This document shows positions 43,659 through 51,710 of a DNA stretch of 64,000 bases, one piece after another (within the stretch, counting starts at the first letter, position 1; each line of letters begins with the position of its first letter). The translations under genes were made by a program, and so were the position numbers. This DNA comes from Virgibacillus_P tibetensis (lineage in GTDB: Bacteria; Bacillota; Bacilli; Bacillales; Amphibacillaceae), in contig NZ_JARZFX010000001.1 of NCBI RefSeq assembly GCF_036026595.1, positions 682,001 through 746,000 of the forward strand, given 5' to 3'. The notes below the pieces were generated by a model, which was given only the letters and a program-made list of their open reading frames with translations, was not told where the DNA came from and did no database searches.

Positions 43659-44207
43659 CTATACTTCAGTAATTTCTGCTTCCTTATCTTTTGCAAGTTG
43701 ATCAATGTCTGCTATACGATTATCCGTCTCTTTTTGCACAACATCTTGCATACTGCGAAGCTCATCCTCAGTAAGGTCGCTGTCCTTTTTCAACTGGTCA
43801 TTTGCTTCACGGCGAATATTTCTTACTTGTACACGTGCTTCTTCAGCATATTTGCCAACAACTTTCACTAAATCTCTACGTCTTTCCTCTGTTAAAGCAG
43901 GAATATTTATACGGATTACATTGCCATCATTTGATGGAGATAATCCTAAATCTGCTTTTTGAATTGCTTTTTCTACATTAGTAAGAGCTGTTTTATCATA
44001 TAGTGTGATAAGAAGCATTCTTGCTTCAGGTGCTGATACAGTTGCAATTTGATTTAATGGGGTAGATGCACCATAATAATCAACATAAATATTATTTAAA
44101 AGGTTTGGGTTAGCTCTACCTGCTCTTACTGTTGCAAGACTTTTAGAAAAAGCCTGAACAGCCTGTGCCATTTTTTCACGCATTTGATTCATAATAGTAT
44201 CTGACAT
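43659..44207 (-). CDS. frr: Ribosome recycling factor
   Basis: 182 residues, close to the standard 185. Conserved KSLATVRAGRANPNLL near the N-terminus and the helical bundle tail. With EF-G it splits the post-termination ribosome. GGGGGA before the ATG; only 2 bases after pyrH, so cotranscribed and probably coupled. Confidence 0.97.
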   Translation of the reverse strand: MSDTIMNQMREKMAQAVQAFSKSLATVRAGRANPNLLNNIYVDYYGASTPLNQIATVSAPEARMLLITLYDKTALTNVEKAIQKADLGLSPSNDGNVIRINIPALTEERRRDLVKVVGKYAEEARVQVRNIRREANDQLKKDSDLTEDELRSMQDVVQKETDNRIADIDQLAKDKEAEITEV

Positions 44208-44209
44208 GT

Positions 44210-44932
44210 TTATTTCCCCCTTATCGTAGTTCCGATCGTTTCACCATTAACGACCCTTTTAATATTACCTTCTTCAGTTATTGAAAATACAACCAATGGA
44301 ATATCATTATCCATACATAATGTCGAAGCGGTTGAGTCCATTACTGCAAGCCCTTTATTAAGTATATCCATATAGGATAATTCTTCAAATTTCACGGCAT
44401 CTTCGTCAAGTTTCGGATCTGCGGAATAAACGCCGTCCACATTATTTTTAGCCATTAAGATAACATCTGCTTCAATTTCCGCAGCGCGTAAGGCTGCTGT
44501 AGTATCGGTAGAGAAATAAGGGTTTCCAGTACCTGCAGCAAAAATCACTACCCGTTTTTTTTCTAAATGGCGAATTGCTTTTCTCCTTATGTAAGGCTCG
44601 GCAACTTGTCGCATTTCTATTGATGTTTGTACACGGGTTGGTATACCAACCGTTTCTAAACCATCCTGAAGAGCTAGTGAATTCATAATAGTGGCTAGCA
44701 TACCCATGTAATCTGCAGTTGCACGATCCATTCCCATTTCGCTTCCTACTTTTCCACGCCAGATATTTCCGCCACCAACAACAATAGCTATTTCAACGTT
44801 TAATTCTGCCACTTCTTTTACTTGGTTTGCTATCGATCGAATTATTTTGGGTTCAATTCCGTAACCTTGTTCACCACTTAGTGCTTCTCCACTTAATTTA
44901 AGTACGATTCTACGGTAACGAGCTGTTGTCAT
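44210..44932 (-). CDS. pyrH: Uridylate kinase
   Basis: 240 residues of the amino-acid-kinase fold: VLKLSGEALSGE at the N-terminus, VVGGGNIWRG, and DSTASTLCMDN near the C-terminus. Phosphorylates UMP to UDP. The ATG at 44932 has GGAGG 6 bases upstream; an upstream in-frame ATG gives 30 atypical residues and runs into the tsf terminator. Between tsf and frr. Confidence 0.97.
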   Translation of the reverse strand: MTTARYRRIVLKLSGEALSGEQGYGIEPKIIRSIANQVKEVAELNVEIAIVVGGGNIWRGKVGSEMGMDRATADYMGMLATIMNSLALQDGLETVGIPTRVQTSIEMRQVAEPYIRRKAIRHLEKKRVVIFAAGTGNPYFSTDTTAALRAAEIEADVILMAKNNVDGVYSADPKLDEDAVKFEELSYMDILNKGLAVMDSTASTLCMDNDIPLVVFSITEEGNIKRVVNGETIGTTIRGK

Positions 44933-44990
44933 AATAACCTCCAGAACATTAATATTAGTTTGAATTTTTGTGCATACAGGTCTTAGAATT

Positions 44991-45021
44991 TTGAAAAAGG
45001 GAACACGAATGTCCCCCTTCA
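44991..45021 (-). terminator. Intrinsic terminator after tsf
   Basis: Hairpin with a UUCG loop (minus strand) around 45004-45007, stem of about ten pairs including G-T wobbles, followed by five T. Lies between tsf and pyrH. Confidence 0.75.
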
Positions 45022-45033
45022 CATAAGATTTGG

Positions 45034-45924
45034 TTATTTTTTGATTTGGCTCATTACTTCGTCTGCGAAATTCTCTTCACGTTTTTCCATACCTTCGCCT
45101 ACTTCATAACGTACAAATGATTTAACAGAAGCACCTTTATCAGAAACGTATTTTTTAACTTTTTGATCTGGATCTTTAATGAAGCTTTGCTCCAATAGAC
45201 ATATTTCTTCAAAGTACTTGCCTAATCGGCCTTCAACCATTTTTTCAACAATTTTCTCAGGCTTTCCTTCATTTAACGCTTGTGTTTTTAGTACTTCACG
45301 CTCACGATTTACCTCATCTTCAGAGACTGCATCACGTGAAACATAGCGTGGATTAACCGCTGCTACGTGCATCGCAACATCCTTAGCAACCTGTTCCTCC
45401 GTAGTACCTTCAAGTAATGCTAAAACACCAATACGACCACCCATATGAAGGTACGCACCAAAAGCATCATTGTCTGTTTTATTCAAAATGGTAAAGCGGC
45501 GCAATGAGATTTTTTCACCTATTTTGGCAACAACAGAATTAATAAACGTTTCTACTTTATCGCCAGTACCATGAAGAGGCTGTTGCATAACCTCTTCTAC
45601 CGTTTTCGGCTGTTCTTTAATAATGTGGCTGCCCAATTCTGATAATAATTGTTTGAACTGATCATTTTTTGTAACAAAATCAGTTTCACAATTTACTTCC
45701 AAAAGAACAGCAGTATTATTATCTACTTCCATATACGTAGATCCCTCTGCTGCGATACGGTCCGCTTTCTTTGCTGCTTTTGAAATACCTTTTTCACGTA
45801 AATAATCGATCGCTTTTTCTAAATCACCATCAGTTTCCTGTAATGCTCTTTTACAATCCATCATGCCAGCACCTGTTTTTTCGCGTAATTCTTTAACCAT
45901 CTTAGCAGTAATTGCAATTGCCAT
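45034..45924 (-). CDS. tsf: Elongation factor Ts
   Basis: 296 residues, near B. subtilis length. N-terminal UBA-like domain (MVKELREKTGAGMMDCKRAL), then LLEVNCETDFV and the dimerisation region. Nucleotide-exchange factor for EF-Tu. ATG at 45924 has AAAGGAGG 7 bases upstream; an upstream alternative is unlikely. After rpsB, separated by a hairpin terminator. Confidence 0.97.
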   Translation of the reverse strand: MAIAITAKMVKELREKTGAGMMDCKRALQETDGDLEKAIDYLREKGISKAAKKADRIAAEGSTYMEVDNNTAVLLEVNCETDFVTKNDQFKQLLSELGSHIIKEQPKTVEEVMQQPLHGTGDKVETFINSVVAKIGEKISLRRFTILNKTDNDAFGAYLHMGGRIGVLALLEGTTEEQVAKDVAMHVAAVNPRYVSRDAVSEDEVNREREVLKTQALNEGKPEKIVEKMVEGRLGKYFEEICLLEQSFIKDPDQKVKKYVSDKGASVKSFVRYEVGEGMEKREENFADEVMSQIKK

Positions 45925-45988
45925 TATAGATCCTCCTTTAGATAATTCACCTATGTGTTTTAATTCTGTCACTCGCTTAGTTTTCTCT

Positions 45989-46030
45989 TAAAAAAGGTGA
46001 TAAAAGGCTCTTATCCTCTTATCACCTCCA
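45989..46030 (-). terminator. Terminator/attenuator between rpsB and tsf
   Basis: Nine-bp stem (45995-46003 with 46019-46027, 15-base loop) followed by TTTTTT on the minus strand, just after the rpsB stop. Probably lowers tsf expression relative to rpsB. Confidence 0.85.
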
Positions 46031-46043
46031 CCTTTTTTAATAA

Positions 46044-46796
46044 TTAAGCTTCTTTTGATTCTGTTTCAGCAGCTTCGGCTTCAGTTTCCTCAGCTTTTAC
46101 TTCTTCTATTTCTTCCTCTTGTTTTACTTCTAAAATAGCATCTGCCATTTTTGAAGTCAAAAGTTTTACTGCGCGAATAGCATCATCATTTGCAGGAATA
46201 ACAAAATCAATTTCGTCCGGATCACAGTTTGTGTCGACAATTCCGATAATCGGAATGTTTAATTTATGTGCTTCTGCAATAGCAATACGCTCTTTACGAG
46301 GATCAATAACAAATAAAGCATCTGGCAGTTTTGTCATTTCTTTAATACCGCCTAGAAACTTAACTAAACGATCTCTTTCTTTCATTAAGTCTACAACTTC
46401 TTTTTTTGGAAGTACTTCAAATGTGCCATCTTCTTCCATACGTTCAATGTCTTTAAGACGCTTGATACGTTTGCGAATCGTTTGGAAGTTCGTAAGTGTT
46501 CCACCCAACCAACGTTGGTTAACATAGTACATTCCAGAACGAGTTGCCTCATCACGCACAGAATCCTGTGCTTGTTTTTTCGTACCTACAAAAAGAATCG
46601 TACCACCGTTTGATGCGATTTCTTTAACATATTTGTACGCTTCATCAACTTTCTTAACTGTTTTTTGAAGGTCGATGATATAAATTCCGTTACGCTCCGT
46701 AAAGATGTATTTTTTCATCTTCGGATTCCAACGGCGAGTCTGATGACCAAAATGCACACCAGCTTCGAGTAATTGTTTCATTGATATTGCTGACAT
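46044..46796 (-). CDS. rpsB: 30S ribosomal protein S2
   Basis: 250 residues, normal length: MKQLLEAGVHFGHQTRRWNPKM start, KKQAQDSVRDEA centre, and an acidic glutamate-rich tail after 220. AGGAGG lies before the ATG. Preceded by a 140-base structured leader and a strong promoter that lies just beyond the end of swrB. Confidence 0.98.
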   Translation of the reverse strand: MSAISMKQLLEAGVHFGHQTRRWNPKMKKYIFTERNGIYIIDLQKTVKKVDEAYKYVKEIASNGGTILFVGTKKQAQDSVRDEATRSGMYYVNQRWLGGTLTNFQTIRKRIKRLKDIERMEEDGTFEVLPKKEVVDLMKERDRLVKFLGGIKEMTKLPDALFVIDPRKERIAIAEAHKLNIPIIGIVDTNCDPDEIDFVIPANDDAIRAVKLLTSKMADAILEVKQEEEIEEVKAEETEAEAAETESKEA

Positions 46797-46825
46797 AAAA
46801 AATTCCTCCTAATGGTTTTTTCCTC

Positions 46826-46891
46826 CGTTCAGATCATTTCCTTATAACGACCACCTTTGATGATGGCACCATCCATAAGAATTACTGAACG
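46826..46891 (-). promoter_or_regulatory. Structured rpsB mRNA leader
   Basis: CGTTCAG and CTGAACG (46885-46891 with 46826-46832) can close a 53-base loop that contains a GATGG/CCATC inner hairpin. The closing stem abuts a GGAGG upstream of the real Shine-Dalgarno. S2 is known to autoregulate rpsB in other bacteria via leader RNA; the same role here is inferred. Confidence 0.5.
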
Positions 46892-46946
46892 TGTGTTTTC
46901 TTTACTTGTTCAAATAAACTTGAACTTAGCATTTACACCAAAAATT

Positions 46947-46975
46947 AATATATCACATAGAAGCTATGTAATCAA
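46947..46975 (-). promoter_or_regulatory. Sigma-A promoter of rpsB
   Basis: Minus strand: TTGATT (46970-46975), 17 bases, TATATT (46947-46952). The spacer itself is an inverted repeat, ACATAG-CTT-CTATGT. Located immediately before the swrB stop on the downstream side. Confidence 0.75.
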
Positions 46976-46979
46976 GCTT

Positions 46980-47438
46980 TTATGCTTTTTTATATAATTT
47001 TATTGTTAACTCTGCTTCTGTTTTTCCACAGTTTAGTCTTTGAGCTATTTCTGAAGTTGGTAGCCCCTTATTATGGAGCTGTAAAATATGCGCTTGTAGC
47101 GAGGATTCGACAGTATCATCCTTGTCATCTTCCGGAAGAATAGTTTCATACGGTTTTTCAGTACTTGATGGATGGTTTGCTGTTGTTGTGTCATTTGCAA
47201 CTGATAAGTGTGACACATCATTCATATCAGAATACTCTTTTGGGGTCTTCTTTAATAAATCTTCTTGCAAGCGCTTATTCTCCTCTTTTATTTCTTGAAG
47301 ATATGTTTCAAAAACCTCTAAAATATCGTTAGTGTCTTCAGGCTTTTGAAATTGCTCCACTTGTTTCTTCAGCTGAAAGATTGCTGTAAGAGCAATGATG
47401 TGTAATAAGAAGCTTATAATAAGTATAAATGATACCAT
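46980..47438 (-). CDS. swrB: SwrB-like swarming motility protein
   Basis: 152 residues with an N-terminal membrane helix (3-22), a coiled-coil region (QLKKQVEQF to LLKKTP), a low-complexity linker and a C-terminal helix-turn-helix-like segment (HNKGLPTSEIAQRLNCGKTEAELTI). This matches B. subtilis SwrB (YlxL), the last gene of the fla/che operon, which promotes assembly of the flagellar export apparatus. AAGGGA lies upstream of the ATG. Homology is judged by layout and pattern; sequence conservation is low. Confidence 0.72.
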   Translation of the reverse strand: MVSFILIISFLLHIIALTAIFQLKKQVEQFQKPEDTNDILEVFETYLQEIKEENKRLQEDLLKKTPKEYSDMNDVSHLSVANDTTTANHPSSTEKPYETILPEDDKDDTVESSLQAHILQLHNKGLPTSEIAQRLNCGKTEAELTIKLYKKA

Positions 47439-47448
47439 TTAATCCCTT

Positions 47449-47742
47449 CTATCCGTTGAAATCTATTTTCTTTCCTAAATATGGGTGGTTCGCTGTATCT
47501 TTCTTTTGATCACTCTCATGCCCATGCATTTCATGCTGATTTAGTTCTTCCTTGTTGTTTTTAGCTTCATTAATATTCTCAAACTCATTAACTCGTTTCC
47601 GCCTTAATTCTTCTTGTTTTAATTGGCTACCAGCAAGGGACTCTTGAAAATGTTGACTTTGTTTCAACATTTGTTCTTGAAGTTTTCCTGCGTCCTGTGT
47701 CCTCGGAAGTGCCACTTGCATTTCTATTGATTTCCAGCTCAA
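47449..47742 (-). CDS. Small conserved hypothetical protein of the fla/che operon
   Basis: 97 residues, strongly charged and predicted helical, with the conserved-looking start EMQVALPRTQDAGKLQEQ followed by a glutamine/glutamate-rich coil. No signal peptide or membrane segment. The start is taken as TTG 47742 with AGGGAAG 8 bases upstream; the GTG three codons earlier overlaps that site. Lies between the DUF342 gene and swrB. I recall similar small proteins in this place in other Bacillaceae but no function. Confidence 0.7.
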   Translation of the reverse strand: MSWKSIEMQVALPRTQDAGKLQEQMLKQSQHFQESLAGSQLKQEELRRKRVNEFENINEAKNNKEELNQHEMHGHESDQKKDTANHPYLGKKIDFNG

Positions 47743-47770
47743 TAGAATCACTTCCCTTTCTTATTAAAAT

Positions 47771-49144
47771 TTAAATGAATAAAGGTTGTAACGTGATTTC
47801 ATTATTAACTATCTCCATTTGAACATAATGGTGGTTTTGATCTACTAGTCGCTTGTATTTCCCAAAAGTAACCATAACGTTTGAGTATAAATGGTTTCTA
47901 ACAACCAAACGTGCTTCTCGTTCGCTGCCAATATGTGAATCGGTTTGTTCCAATTTCTGACTTACTTCTTTTAATTGTTCTAGTGCTTTATTCAGAGAGT
48001 TTTTTTGCTTAAGCAAGGTAACGCGTAACTTAGGATCCTGAGAAGGATTCTGGGCTTCCATTTTTTTGCCTAATATAGTTAATTTCGTTATTGTATCCTG
48101 CAATTCCTTCTTCTTTTCCATTAAACTTATTTCTTGTTCACCTATCATTTTATTGATCCCAAACACTATTTCGGTATGAGTGCTCATTCTGTTACCTATA
48201 TCTTTTGCTTCAATTGATTTCCCTGCTGAAAGTGAACCCCCGATTATATTTCCATTTTGACAGTATACATGATTCCTAGCTGTACACTCACTATGTAAAA
48301 TAGAATTCTCAACATACAAATCATTTCCTGCAAATGCACTTCCTTGATTAATGTAGCTTATAGTTATATTTTCACTTGCTTTAATGGTACCTTGTTTAAG
48401 CCCTGCTAATCCCTCTGATATATAGATTGATCCCCCTGCAATAACGGTTGCTGCTTCTACCATTCCAAAAATTTTTACATCCCCATCAGCTTTCACAGTA
48501 TACCCGGTTGGTACATCGCCATGTATTATGATGGTACCAACAAAATCCAGATTTCCATTTTTCATTGAAAGTGTTTCGTTCACTGTGAAAATCGGCTGAA
48601 CTTGAATTTTACCACCTGAAACGCTTAATTGTCCTTCAGAAGTAGCATAAAATGTACTATCTTCTTCACGATACACTACATTTTTACCTGCTTTATCGAT
48701 TGCTGGCTTTCCTGGCAGTGCGGGTAGACTCATGCCAAATACGTCTGTGCCCTCCAACCCTTTTGTCGGTTCTTCTTTTTTTGCTAATTTCTGCCCTATA
48801 TTTACGGATGGGATACGCATTACTTCACGGAAATTCCAGTCTTTAGCTCGATCTATTTCTGCTGTGAAATCCATTTCATACAAGACTTTACCGTCTTTTC
48901 CGTTTATTGCCGCATTCCCCTTAGCTATAATTAAGGGGTAGGATTCTACTGGTAAATCAGTTAAGATAGCAACAAAGTTGTCTTGATGAATTCCATAAAC
49001 TATTTTATTATCAGACAACAGTTGATCAAGGGATTCTTCCGTAATTTCCGCGTCCATCTTGTTGTAAGTTTCTTTTGAATGGATTTGAGCAGTCATTCTA
49101 TCGGCTGACACGGTTACATAGAAGAACTCATTTAGAAACCCCAT
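47771..49144 (-). CDS. DUF342/FapA-family protein
   Basis: 457 residues. A glycine-rich, beta-helix-like centre (SMKNGNLDFVGTIIIHGDV, GYTVKADGDVKIFGMV, TVIAGGSIYISEGLAG) typical of the DUF342/flagellar assembly protein A family, followed by a coiled coil (about 330-400). Members occur near chemotaxis and flagellar genes; FapA itself is poorly understood. ATG at 49144 has GGAG 7 bases before it. Sits between sigD and the small gene, an insertion relative to B. subtilis. Confidence 0.8.
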   Translation of the reverse strand: MGFLNEFFYVTVSADRMTAQIHSKETYNKMDAEITEESLDQLLSDNKIVYGIHQDNFVAILTDLPVESYPLIIAKGNAAINGKDGKVLYEMDFTAEIDRAKDWNFREVMRIPSVNIGQKLAKKEEPTKGLEGTDVFGMSLPALPGKPAIDKAGKNVVYREEDSTFYATSEGQLSVSGGKIQVQPIFTVNETLSMKNGNLDFVGTIIIHGDVPTGYTVKADGDVKIFGMVEAATVIAGGSIYISEGLAGLKQGTIKASENITISYINQGSAFAGNDLYVENSILHSECTARNHVYCQNGNIIGGSLSAGKSIEAKDIGNRMSTHTEIVFGINKMIGEQEISLMEKKKELQDTITKLTILGKKMEAQNPSQDPKLRVTLLKQKNSLNKALEQLKEVSQKLEQTDSHIGSEREARLVVRNHLYSNVMVTFGKYKRLVDQNHHYVQMEIVNNEITLQPLFI

Positions 49145-49166
49145 AGCCATTCTCCTTTTACACTGT

Positions 49167-49946
49167 TTATAACTGATTCTGTATTTTTTTTAGTGAGCTT
49201 CTCAGTTTGAAAATTGACCTCTTATGAATTTGTGAAATACGTGAGGTTGTTAATCCTAACACCTGTCCTATTTCTGTCAAAGTCAGTTCATCATGGTAAA
49301 ATAAACTAATTACCATTTGTTCATTATCATTCAACATTTTTATGCCTTCTGTCAGCTCTAGTTTAATTTCACTTGAGAGAACATGCTGTTCAGGTAAAAC
49401 AGAAGCCTCGTCAGGTATTGTGTAGCCGATTCCTTCTTTCAGTTCGCCATTTCCTTCTTTTGATTTTTCCTCTATTGAGAGTACATTTGCAAACAAAGAA
49501 TCTCTTATAATAATTTCTACTTCTTTTGCAGTTAACCCACATTTATCAGCAATTTCTTCTGGACTGGGACTTCTGTGAAAACTTTGCTCCAATTCCTGGG
49601 AAACCTGTTCAATTTTCTTTACTTTTTCCCGCATGGATCTAGAGAGCCAATCCTCTCGTCTCAGTCCATCAATAATTGCACCACGGATACGAAAAGAAGC
49701 ATACGTATCAAATTTCAGATCTCGACTGGGCTCAAATTTTTGTAAGGCATCATATAAACCCAATAAGCCAAAGCTTCTTATGTCATCCTTATTCACATTA
49801 TTAGGTAAGTGACTGGAAATTCGTTCTGCATGAAAACTAACTAAATACATGTAGTTTTGAATCAACTCATTCGCTGCTTCATTATCCTTCTTTTCTAACC
49901 AATTATTCCACAGCTTTTGCTCATGAGGAGATTTATTAGTTGTCAT
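49167..49946 (-). CDS. sigD: RNA polymerase sigma factor SigD (sigma-28)
   Basis: 259 residues of the FliA/SigD family: region 2 with DIRSFGLLGLYDALQKFEP and FDTYASFRIRGAIIDGLR, region 4 with LTLTEIGQVLGLTTSRISQIHKRS. Directs late flagellar, motility and autolysin genes. AAGGAGGA before the ATG. Placed after cheD as in B. subtilis. Confidence 0.95.
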   Translation of the reverse strand: MTTNKSPHEQKLWNNWLEKKDNEAANELIQNYMYLVSFHAERISSHLPNNVNKDDIRSFGLLGLYDALQKFEPSRDLKFDTYASFRIRGAIIDGLRREDWLSRSMREKVKKIEQVSQELEQSFHRSPSPEEIADKCGLTAKEVEIIIRDSLFANVLSIEEKSKEGNGELKEGIGYTIPDEASVLPEQHVLSSEIKLELTEGIKMLNDNEQMVISLFYHDELTLTEIGQVLGLTTSRISQIHKRSIFKLRSSLKKIQNQL

Positions 49947-49983
49947 TTAGCACTCCTCCTTACCACCATTTTTAGAATAATAC

Positions 49984-50487
49984 TCAAATAAATATTTCCT
50001 CTGTATTTACTTTACGGATCTTTAACAAACTTGTACTTGGATTGAATTCTATTGTTCTTCCTGCATTTCCACCCAAATCTGAGGAAACAACAGGTATGTT
50101 GCACTCACATAACTTCTCTTTTACAGCCTCTATGTTTCTAGGACCAATTCGCATGATATCTGAATTGGAGGTAAATTGAAACATTTGAGCACCTCCCGCA
50201 AGCTTGGCTTGAAGGGCATGTCTTCTTGCTCCTATTTCAATTAATTTATTAATTAGAATTGGAATGGCTGTATCTGCATACTTATATTCATTTATAATTG
50301 TTTGCTTGGCCAAGCTAGAACTTGGGAGCAATATATGAGATAGACCAGCAACTTTTTTTCTTGAATCATACAAAACTATTCCTACACACGATCCCAATCC
50401 GGAGGTACGAATTATAGTAGGAGTTGTAACTATATTCAAGTCGGCGATCCCAACTTTAACAACTGTTTGAGTATGAGTATCATTCAT
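49984..50487 (-). CDS. cheD: CheD chemoreceptor glutamine deamidase
   Basis: 167 residues with catalytic Cys34 (GLGSCVGIVLYD) and His51, and the KLAGGAQMF motif. Deamidates chemoreceptors and stimulates CheC. The ATG at 50487 overlaps the cheC stop by 8 bases; upstream in-frame starts would lie inside cheC and are rejected. Confidence 0.93.
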   Translation of the reverse strand: MNDTHTQTVVKVGIADLNIVTTPTIIRTSGLGSCVGIVLYDSRKKVAGLSHILLPSSSLAKQTIINEYKYADTAIPILINKLIEIGARRHALQAKLAGGAQMFQFTSNSDIMRIGPRNIEAVKEKLCECNIPVVSSDLGGNAGRTIEFNPSTSLLKIRKVNTEEIFI

Positions 50488-51115
50488 GATCGTTAATTCC
50501 CAAGGCGCTGTATATTTTTGTAAAAGATTCAGGGTCTGGTAATAAAAGAAAATTACCATGTACACCATTCTGGGAATCCTCGCCATTTATCTTTGTATCA
50601 ATTATGATAGCATGATCAGTAACTTGAGATAACTCGAGTATACCTGCCGTTAAGATAGCTCCTGCCATATCTATACTCAGATACGGGACAGATGGCTGCA
50701 TATTTATATTGGTAAAATCAGATAAAGCCGATAAATAGGAACCTGTCAATATATTTGCTACCTCCTGTAGAACGGATGTAGAATATTCACTTGGTCCTCC
50801 TTGTTGGGATAGAGTGAAACCGGACTCACCTGTCATGTGGCTGACAAGGTATTCTGCTTCTTCTATTGTTAGAATAAAGTACACAGTACCCGGTGTTTCT
50901 CCTTGAATACGGAATAGAACTGCTACAATAAGTTCCTCTGGTCCGCCAATCATATCCATCATCTCATCATAACTAACAACATTAACAGAAGGTACCTGCA
51001 TATCTACTTTTTTATTTAATAATTTTGACATAGAAGTAGCGGCATTCCCTGCACCTATGTTCCCGATTTCTCTAAGCACATCTCTTTGCATCGATGTAAG
51101 ATCAGTGAATTCCAT
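50480..51115 (-). CDS. cheC: CheC, CheY-P phosphatase
   Basis: 211 residues with two phosphatase motifs: EIGNIGAGNAATS (E16, N19) and EVANILTG. Dephosphorylates CheY-P and interacts with CheD in the Bacillus adaptation system. AGAGGG before the ATG; 3 bases after cheW and overlapping cheD. Confidence 0.93.
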   Translation of the reverse strand: MEFTDLTSMQRDVLREIGNIGAGNAATSMSKLLNKKVDMQVPSVNVVSYDEMMDMIGGPEELIVAVLFRIQGETPGTVYFILTIEEAEYLVSHMTGESGFTLSQQGGPSEYSTSVLQEVANILTGSYLSALSDFTNINMQPSVPYLSIDMAGAILTAGILELSQVTDHAIIIDTKINGEDSQNGVHGNFLLLPDPESFTKIYSALGINDHE

Positions 51116-51118
51116 CTT

Positions 51119-51589
51119 TTAGCCCTCTACTTGTTTTAACTCAGCTATTTCCTGGCGAGTTAAAACCTTTTGTAAGTTAAGTAGTATAAGTAGACGATTA
51201 TCTAATTTAGCTACACCCTCAATATAATCCACATGTACTGTTCCGATTACTTCTGGTGCAGGTTCAATTGCATTTTCAGGTATATCAATAACATCATTGG
51301 CTGAATCAACAATTAACCCTACTTCCATTTCCTCAAGATAAACAATAATGATCCTGGTGGACTCCGTAAACTCTGTTTCTTCTATATTAAAACGAACCCG
51401 CAGATCAATAATTGGGGTTACCACTCCACGCAAATTGATAACGCCTTTTACAAAATCATCCGTTTGTGGGACTCTCGTAATAGATTGTATTCGCTCAATG
51501 GATCCGACTTCCTGAACGGATACAGCGTATTCCTCATCTTTTAATTGGAATACAATTACTTTCCTGTTATTTGTTGTTACATTTTCCAT
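51119..51589 (-). CDS. cheW: CheW receptor-kinase coupling protein
   Basis: 156 residues, all CheW domain (VFQLKDEEYAVSVQEVGSIE, GVINLRGVVTPIIDLR, VGLIVDSANDVI). Normally couples chemoreceptors to the kinase CheA. ATG at 51589 has GGGAGG 7 bases upstream. The expected neighbour cheA is not present upstream; a 26-codon frame lies there instead. Confidence 0.95.
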   Translation of the reverse strand: MENVTTNNRKVIVFQLKDEEYAVSVQEVGSIERIQSITRVPQTDDFVKGVINLRGVVTPIIDLRVRFNIEETEFTESTRIIIVYLEEMEVGLIVDSANDVIDIPENAIEPAPEVIGTVHVDYIEGVAKLDNRLLILLNLQKVLTRQEIAELKQVEG

Positions 51590-51629
51590 TCTATTTCCTC
51601 CCAGTAAAGTTTTATATAGTTTCAACTAA

Positions 51630-51710
51630 TTAATAGCCTTCTGATGATTTGGCTCTGATTGAATACTTCCATTCAGTTAACGATTGGGCTGTCGTCGATT
51701 CACTTTCCAT
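51630..51710 (-). CDS. 26-codon reading frame at the site of cheA
   Basis: ATG immediately after the cheB stop (TAA then ATG), with GAGGG 7 bases upstream, reading 26 codons to TAA: a Ser/Thr-rich start (MESESTTAQS) and basic end (IRAKSSEGY). It is not recognisable as a CheA fragment. Placement and ribosome-binding site suggest translation, but it could be a relic of a rearrangement. Nothing supports a function. Confidence 0.3.
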   Translation of the reverse strand: MESESTTAQSLTEWKYSIRAKSSEGY

